The notes under the pieces are model-generated. The model had not been told where the DNA came from. It searched no databases and worked only from the letters and a program-made list of their open reading frames with translations. 64,000 bases of DNA from Chitinophaga nivalis (GTDB taxonomy: Bacteria; Bacteroidota; Bacteroidia; Chitinophagales; Chitinophagaceae), in NCBI RefSeq assembly GCF_025989125.1, contig NZ_JAPDNR010000001.1, positions 5,258,087-5,322,086 on the forward strand. The letters run 5' to 3'. Positions within the stretch are counted from its first letter, which is position 1. Each line of letters starts with the position of its first letter. Shown piece by piece: positions 62,001 to 64,000 of the stretch. The position numbers and the translations under genes were made by a program.

Positions 62001-64000
62001 TATTGAAATAATCAGACTGATAGTTACCCTGATAAATACCTGTTACCAGGTGCAGGCTGCCTTCCGGAAAAATGATATCCGTCGCACGTTTCTCTCCGGT
62101 TAATATAGCGCCGAATGCCTGCAAACAAACGCTTAACAACTGTATCAGCGACTGATAGGTGGAACCTTCGCCACTTAATTGCTGCAATGCGGTTTGCGGA
62201 TCAAAATTCTGCAGGGTTGCTTTAACCGGATCTGCTACCAGCAGTCTGCCCGATTCATCATAGATGTAACCTTCGGCCAGTAATACCCGGATCAATTCTG
62301 CAAACAAACGATCATATTTTTCCAATATTCCCAATGCCTGTCTTAAAGTACTTAAAGAAGCATCCGTACCTTGTTTTACTGTTAATCCCAGTTGCAGCAG
62401 TACCTGGAGTACGCCTTTGTTGCAAATATCATTGAACAATTGCACCGCCTCTTCCTCATACACATACGACACCGGCGTTGGTTGTTGCGGACGGAGTAAG
62501 GATACCTGGTCTGTTTGCCACCATGTTTTACGGGCGTCAATAAAAGGTATGGCTGCTACGGTTTGCGGCGCTAATTTCATCGCCACTACCTGTTGCAGAC
62601 TACCCGCCAATGTGGTTTCCAGTAGCTGCATCCCTGCTGCTGGCGTGATACTTTCCACCCCGTTTGCAGCCATCTGCTGCCGGTAACCATCTGCCGCCAC
62701 AATGCCTACTTCCCCCCAATAGCCCCAGTTGATGATATACACCGGTGCGATCTGCTGCTGCTGAATACTTAGCGCATAACTGTCTTTGTAGGTACATCCG
62801 GCAGCGTAATTAGCCTGACCGGCATTATTAAAATGGGATTGTGCAGAAGAATAAAAACAGATAAAATCCAGTGGCTCCGGTTTGAATGTAGCTATCAGCC
62901 GGTGACTTGCCAGCGATTTGGGTGAAAAAGATATCGAGAAATCTGTTTCACTCATGTTCTTCAACAGCTTATCATTCAGTACAATCGCCGCATGAAACAA
63001 TCCATTGATGCTGTAACCGGCACTTTTAATTACCTGGTAAGCATGGGCCATATCGGCATCCTTGCTGGCATCACAAGGTATGTACAAGGGTCTTACCCCC
63101 AACCGGCCTATTTCATCCAGGGCCTGGCTTATAGCTGCATCCTGGGGTCTTCTGCCCAGCCAGATTACCTGCGCCTGGTATTGCTCCACCAGGTAAGCAG
63201 TAGTTACTTTCCCGATACCACCGGCGCCGCCTAAAATAACATAGGTACCGCGCTGCCTGAACCGGCTGCCTGCAACCTGTGGTAAAGTGATGGGACACAG
63301 GCTGCGACGGTAAAAGCTACCGTTGCGATAACCGGTTACCGTCCCCTCCTTATCATAAGGGGCGCTTAACCAATTGGCGATAGCTGCTGTACCTGTTTCC
63401 CCTGCTGCGATATCTATCATCCGGATATTCCATAAAGGCTGTTCTTTTGCCAGGGAACCAATCAGGCCAACAATACCACTACCTGGTACTGTTACCACAT
63501 CCGTCGGCAATACCTGTTGCGTATTGGCGGTGATCACGGTCATGCTTATACGCTGATCCTGATAACCGGCAGCATATAATTTTTTGATGATGCCGAATAC
63601 CGCTCCTTCTCTTTCTGCCTGGGTGGCTTCCAGGGAAGTACCCTCATCCGGTAATAACCCCTGCAATAAATATACCCCCGTGATACCGGCAGGTATATCT
63701 GTTATTGCTGCGGCAATGATAACCGTGTTACCCGCGGCTTCCAATGCCTGCGCGATTAAGGCCGATACCTCCGTAGTGCCTTTACCAGTTATAATCAGGT
63801 GTTTGCCTCCTTTACTCAATGGCACCGTTGCTACGGTATTCAATCTGTTCCACACGGGTACGTATAATACCGTCGGTGAAGCAGCTGTTACCCGCGGTAG
63901 TGCTATTGTATTTTTTTCATCTGCTGTTACTGTTATAGCGCTTTGTTGCAAGCTGTTTTCTTCCGCTTTCTTCCCGGCAATCCAATACCGGTCCTGCGCA
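50011..64000 (-). CDS. trans-AT modular polyketide synthase, N terminus outside the window
   Basis: At least 4,662 residues; the frame stays open to the window edge (.QDRYWIAGKK, a post-KS linker). Counting from the TTG at 63951: KR (~1-480, GGAGGIG at 241), C-MT (~504-852, EVGAGTGG about 677), ACP (~917), KS (~1006-1420, Cys1169 in DTACSSS), KR (~1640-2000, GGAGGLG about 1800), ACP (~2089), KS (~2180-2610, Cys2357 in DTMCSSS), DH (~2780-3050, His2816 and Asp2974), KR (~3070-3510, GGAGGIG 3285), C-MT (~3550-3900, 3722), ACP (~3965), KS (~4054-4455, NAACVST, Cys4199), ACP (Ser4553) and a short tail. No AT or TE is integrated. It should make alpha-methyl, beta-hydroxy and dehydrated units. Partial: a TTG is not the start. 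Confidence 0.92.
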   Translation of the reverse strand, partial: AQDRYWIAGKKAEENSLQQSAITVTADEKNTIALPRVTAASPTVLYVPVWNRLNTVATVPLSKGGKHLIITGKGTTEVSALIAQALEAAGNTVIIAAAITDIPAGITGVYLLQGLLPDEGTSLEATQAEREGAVFGIIKKLYAAGYQDQRISMTVITANTQQVLPTDVVTVPGSGIVGLIGSLAKEQPLWNIRMIDIAAGETGTAAIANWLSAPYDKEGTVTGYRNGSFYRRSLCPITLPQVAGSRFRQRGTYVILGGAGGIGKVTTAYLVEQYQAQVIWLGRRPQDAAISQALDEIGRLGVRPLYIPCDASKDADMAHAYQVIKSAGYSINGLFHAAIVLNDKLLKNMSETDFSISFSPKSLASHRLIATFKPEPLDFICFYSSAQSHFNNAGQANYAAGCTYKDSYALSIQQQQIAPVYIINWGYWGEVGIVAADGYRQQMAANGVESITPAAGMQLLETTLAGSLQQVVAMKLAPQTVAAIPFIDARKTWWQTDQVSLLRPQQPTPVSYVYEEEAVQLFNDICNKGVLQVLLQLGLTVKQGTDASLSTLRQALGILEKYDRLFAELIRVLLAEGYIYDESGRLLVADPVKATLQNFDPQTALQQLSGEGSTYQSLIQLLSVCLQAFGAILTGEKRATDIIFPEGSLHLVTGIYQGNYQSDYFNTLLADIVYKSVAAAVSTLKPGEKIRILEVGAGTGGTSAFVFNKLLPYQQQLSYVYTDLSKSFLLHAATNYKGIAPYLETAVFNIEQPADAQGFAPGTFDMVIGANVVHATKDIATSLHNIKSLLKKEGLLLLNEIARTDLFNTLTFGLLDGWWLYEDPAIRLTGSPGLSATSWQQVLAETGFPVTAIYPEVAHLSQQIILTSSNGLMQLAGAPAPHTKAPVRAATPTKVPVRPVDNEWLMTALINIAADTIKLSGAAFDVDEQFSDYGFDSILGTALIKNINESLQITLKTTDIYSYPDIRRLAAYIHETFSEVLAPITTTPDTVVVPEVATLTMAPPAAAVVDKVIPAPVSSPVNNDIAIVGMSGQFGAAGNLEAYWDALKTGKSLIEAVPEERGAIDRIDNQNGSQNNYKGGFLRDIDKFDPLFFRISGSEAAVMDPQQRLFLEQCWSAIEMAAIHPQQLRAGKCAVYVGATPSDYIRTIDNKEAAMMWGNSNAILAARISYYLDLKGPAISIDTACSSSLVAIDLGCTSLQRGDTDVVIAGGVSVMTTSDFYTIAGRAGMLSPDGKCYTFDKRANGFVPGEGVGVVILKRLADAERDGDHIYGVIKGSLTNQDGASNGITAPSVVAQMNLEKEAYAKFNINPETISYVETHGTGTSLGDPIEFDALTASFSYYTKQKQFCGLGSVKTNIGHTLMAAGVAGVIKVLLSFKHQQLPPTLNYEECNPLIDLANSPFKIQDKLEDWTTTGTAPRRAAISSFGFSGTNAHLIIEEYQPALRQPYVGTAPAIVVLSAKSTDRLKAQVLNLKNFLEVHPDTNVYDVAYTLQVGREAMEERLAFIAASKDALQAKLSDYLAGKPGDWVTGNTRKDKPEFLGKSGAGQAYIQYAIINKESASLAQLWVKGITPDWTLLYPAHAPRRINLPVYPFARERYWMPATTPVVPTPGQAPVVQPVIKKDVTSPVAATTTAANMHTHLFGYNWQDTAGETTSAPNTAADQLVLLAGAPASLADKLKDHLGVEVIAIPGEDATQYFMAVLEKVKEKLSTKATTHIILVYSNADYLDHAFVSGLLKTATLENNKVTGKIVGIDHLSLHNIGDVIRILEAEQYTTETDIRYVNGKRQTKQPASLPDQTNSGAALSVKQGGVYLITGGAGGLGKIFATYISRTPGTKVVLTGRSELTASHQAFLATLPDASYHRCDSSNKQEVAKLIATIKQQYQRLDGVIHSAGVIRDSFIAHKSAEEIRSVLAPKIAGTKNIDECTKDEALDFMVFFSSASALFGNVGQADYAAANTYLDNYAAYRHEEQVKGKRQGITCSINWPLWKDGGMQIDAASIQYLEKQWGMLPLPVPEGIEAFEALLQRNVVQGIVVYGKDERITAAFNSAATATTATIESAALPAADQATLTATAIHLLQTLLSDELKLPADKLDPATPFDAFGIDSVLITRITNRLDEWFDNVPRTLFFEYQSLGELAGYFVTAHTSRLQTLSTTAPAATTTAVAADPVILPESAPIPLAATPIPATAATAPHMSEDIAIVGLSGRYPGAKNIPAFWHNLQAGHDSISEIPADRWELTGFYHEEKGLEGHSYSKWGGFIADVDKFDPLFFNISPREAEMMEPQERLFLQTVWETIEDAGYTKTGVQEGGPNAAGLRTGVYVGVTYEEYQLLGIEAKYKGQHIIPGSSPASIANRVSYFFNFSGPSMAVDTMCSSSLTAIHLACESIHNGHCDQAIAGGVNVSIHPNKYLMLSQGGFVSSAGRCESFGAGGDGYVPGEGVGAVLLKRLSQAEADGDHIYGVIKGSAINHGGKTNGYTVPNPKSQAAVIQAAMQRAGVQAEDISYVEAHGTGTSLGDPIEIAGLVKAFATTQQQYCSIGSVKSNIGHCESAAGISGLTKVLLQLKHRQLVPSLHSATLNAHIDFANSPFRVQQTLTPWTTTGNKPRIAGISGFGAGGSNAHLIVAEYQPLSKPVYTAVTPALIVLSASNADRLKEQVRNLEAFLQTDTNSLLADIAYTLQVGRVAMDERIAFVAQDKATLKTRLAAWLAGNTADSISGNVRKEQSGFSLEGAAGRAYIESAVQNKEVAALAQLWVKGVAVDWQLLYSNGTPDKISLPPYPFAQERYWITGGTQSILVPENSQLHPLLHSNESDLYELKYTSTYTGKEAFLADHQVQEEKILPGVAYLELAREAGRRSTHQPVTQLKDITWLTPVQVNGTAKKVHISLAPEGAAINYEVFSENTTGKQIHSQGQLSTAPQALPVTLDLADIRQRVSKVKSGEDCYALFKASGLNYGASFRGITTLYYNEKEALSRITLPKEKEYVLSPGVLDSALQTCIGLNFTKEDQQGISLPFSVGEVNVYEELPASVWCYVRNSRKASGEEWSNNYDIDLMNEEGTVLLNFKNFTVLPLNGALLSPQAARSTPSGNALYTPVWTRQHTTTALPFHAAGKHIIVTGPVAPALSTAIAAALQTAGAETSTVATLTTVPADITALYLLQGLSAKGEEEVWDNGAGERELLVFNTIKALLNAGYQDKRLSITILTVNTQKVLPTDHVTAAGSGIIGLIGTLAKEQPLWSVRMIDITAVTVAEEVTNLLQAPYDKEGAVIGYRNGHFYQRSLCPVVLPSDKAGKFRQNGTYVILGGAGGIGKVTTAYLIAQYQAQVIWLGRRPLDATISQSLDELGKAGVRPMYMQCDASNIADVARAYQEIKRSCPVIHGVFHSAIVLHDRLLKNMSEADFLQSFLPKSLGSHHLADVFKAEPLDFICFYSSAQSHFNNAGQGNYSAGCTYKDSYAWSLQQQLTIPVYIINWGYWGEVGIVAADSYRQQMELMGVESIQPATGMQLLETILANEQEQVVAMKLTARTAAAIKSVHTDKEIIPVPVVSSLHLQKTVPVFYENNAAEEKAFKEIGSKGVLQVLLQLGLLDKQETDQSITARRQTLGILEKYERLLAELIRSLMEDGYLTTVAGRLVITADNKAALDRFELTSLLHRLKNESKEHAPLIALLEACLADFGDILTGTKRATDVIFPNGSLHLVSGVYKGNYQSDCFNTALAAMVRELIAAGISHLKPGEKIRILEVGAGTGGTSEVIFKQLIPYATQVEYVYTDLSKSFLLHAETAYKGIAPYLETAIFNIEQPAAPQGLPLGAFDVVIGANVVHATKDIAVSLQHIKSVLKKGGVLLLNEMARTDLFNTLTFGLLDGWWLYEDAAIRLEGSPGLSAGGWQQVLTETGFTQIQCYPEAQNLALQLIVAQSDGNITTTRHIAEKQVPDAKIGAIAPQENKNDLHARVVTFLKGVFSTVLKLEEGRIDTEVPFESMGVDSIMIGTLSKNLSKEFGLIPATIFFEYRSIDELAAYLLTQFADELTARLGGSTPVKAEAPLRRERFLQDDPRTTTTPVAATVLPVAAPLPASTTEIAIVGIDGLFPAADNAAALWTQVITHKRISFAGNGKNDNRYSVHTAAVAPYALEFTGTDGPVNRQYQLVFGVLGRLLKQAGITKEELSGSRTGVFLAIAQEYTLGSEKSTYSSDSIATMIPARIAYELNLTGPAEVINAACVSTYIALHKAVQSIQLGECDQAIVGGINVLAEDTANYEGVTDMQKLLSSDGTMKSFDDAADGMVRSEGIGMMIVRKLELAKLAGNEIHALVKGTGFAHGGKNMSWDGPNFKGIKDVARKSLERAGINPATIDYVELHGIANRVADAVELGAVNAAFREESDDKQKKWRISCIKPTIGHSELASGMASLIKVIKAFEHRIIPGIPGLGVINAELSPGHSMLLEATASVWETGSHPRRAALNSYAVGGVSAHVILEDYNTDRKAPEKVPQVAVSIEVAPIAVTAPEVIPAAAPVAVIPADIVAAPVEEWVPLRENKRTRTTAEFKKLLSGLTMEIFRKEVNQLDRSQSLFDGGLDSASMIRFIVGIKRTLGLSITTGQLVEAETLGAFFDLLQQAWLSEEDETPLSEPRPATTANGHYRETVVTRYAPQEVEEKKRPGLWQRIFQGRKN
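52240..54740 (-). repeat. KR-MT copy B of an intragenic module duplication
   Basis: KR and C-methyltransferase segment of the third module. It aligns with the first module at a constant offset of about 9.13 kb: the KR glycine motif starts at 54099 here and 63231 there, and the MT motif at 52788 here and 61921 there. Confidence 0.75.
61370..63870 (-). repeat. KR-MT copy A of an intragenic module duplication
   Basis: KR and C-methyltransferase segment of the first visible module, closely related to copy B in the same gene. The protein stretches around SHFNNAGQ, INWGYWGEVGIVAAD and LFNTLTFGLLDGWWLYED are nearly identical in both. Confidence 0.75.

Noticed and set aside
63949..63951. TTG codon as start of the PKS gene
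   Set aside because: The frame is open through to the window edge and reads DRYW..., a linker normally found after a KS domain, so the gene continues outside.
1..64000. CRISPR array, tRNA, rRNA, insertion sequence or prophage
   Set aside because: I looked for spaced short repeats, transposase motifs and RNA-like sequences and saw none; a search with tRNAscan-SE and ISfinder would confirm this.

Overview
The window looks like a piece of a Bacteroidota chromosome, most likely from a Chitinophaga-like member of the Chitinophagaceae. The signs are weak or absent Shine-Dalgarno sites, several TAnnTTTG-type -7 promoter elements with a TTG at -33, a MacB/FtsX-type permease of the kind common in this phylum, GG-leader secreted peptides, and a trans-AT polyketide synthase (PKS). 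The genus is an inference from gene content; no rRNA or tRNA gene was seen.

Bases 1-12.9 kb are ordinary accessory genes: two MFS exporters, two secreted alpha/beta hydrolases, an AraC regulator, an 800-residue ABC permease, a small lipoprotein, an outer-membrane barrel, a tandem pair of zinc-ribbon/CarbopepD_reg membrane proteins beside a truncated gene, and an SDR reductase.

Bases 13.5-16.2 kb hold a compact secreted-peptide locus. A membrane protein joins a C39-like domain, a VKOR domain and a DsbA/thioredoxin-like domain, and is followed by two cysteine-rich peptides with GG leaders. A third, unrelated six-cysteine GG-leader peptide lies at 20.7 kb. Between them are a TetR/SDR pair with two near-identical candidate operators and a SulP transporter behind a short leader peptide and hairpin.

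Bases 21-27 kb contain a three-gene membrane operon (coiled-coil protein, two-TM coiled-coil protein, membrane-anchored Ppx/GppA-like actin fold), an arginase-family enzyme, a DUF2314-ankyrin protein and a bactofilin-like protein. Bases 27.2-30.2 kb hold a two-gene Septu-like (PtuAB/TIGR02646) defence candidate: an HNH-ATPase fusion whose catalytic histidine position is tyrosine, translationally coupled to a second HNH protein that keeps the histidine.

Bases 30.2-39.1 kb carry an HxlR/MBL divergent pair, small secreted proteins, a knuckle-containing protein, an SDR-aquaporin-AraC operon, an FG-GAP lipoprotein, a DinB-like protein and a fasciclin protein.

From about 40.7 kb (perhaps 39.4 kb) to the right edge, all genes on the minus strand form a trans-AT PKS cluster. 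The gene order AT-ER / ACP / ACP / KS-decarboxylase / HMG synthase / ECH1 / ECH2 closely follows pksE-acpK-F-G-H-I of the Bacillus bacillaene cluster. It is followed by an AT-fold protein with acyl-hydrolase-like active-site changes, a hexapeptide acetyltransferase and a PksB-like MBL hydrolase. The megasynthase visible here (over 4,660 residues, N terminus outside the window) reads KR-MT-ACP / KS-KR-ACP / KS-DH-KR-MT-ACP / KS-ACP, with no integrated AT and no thioesterase. Together these genes should build a reduced, alpha-methylated polyketide with a beta-branch installed on an ACP that probably lies upstream of the window.
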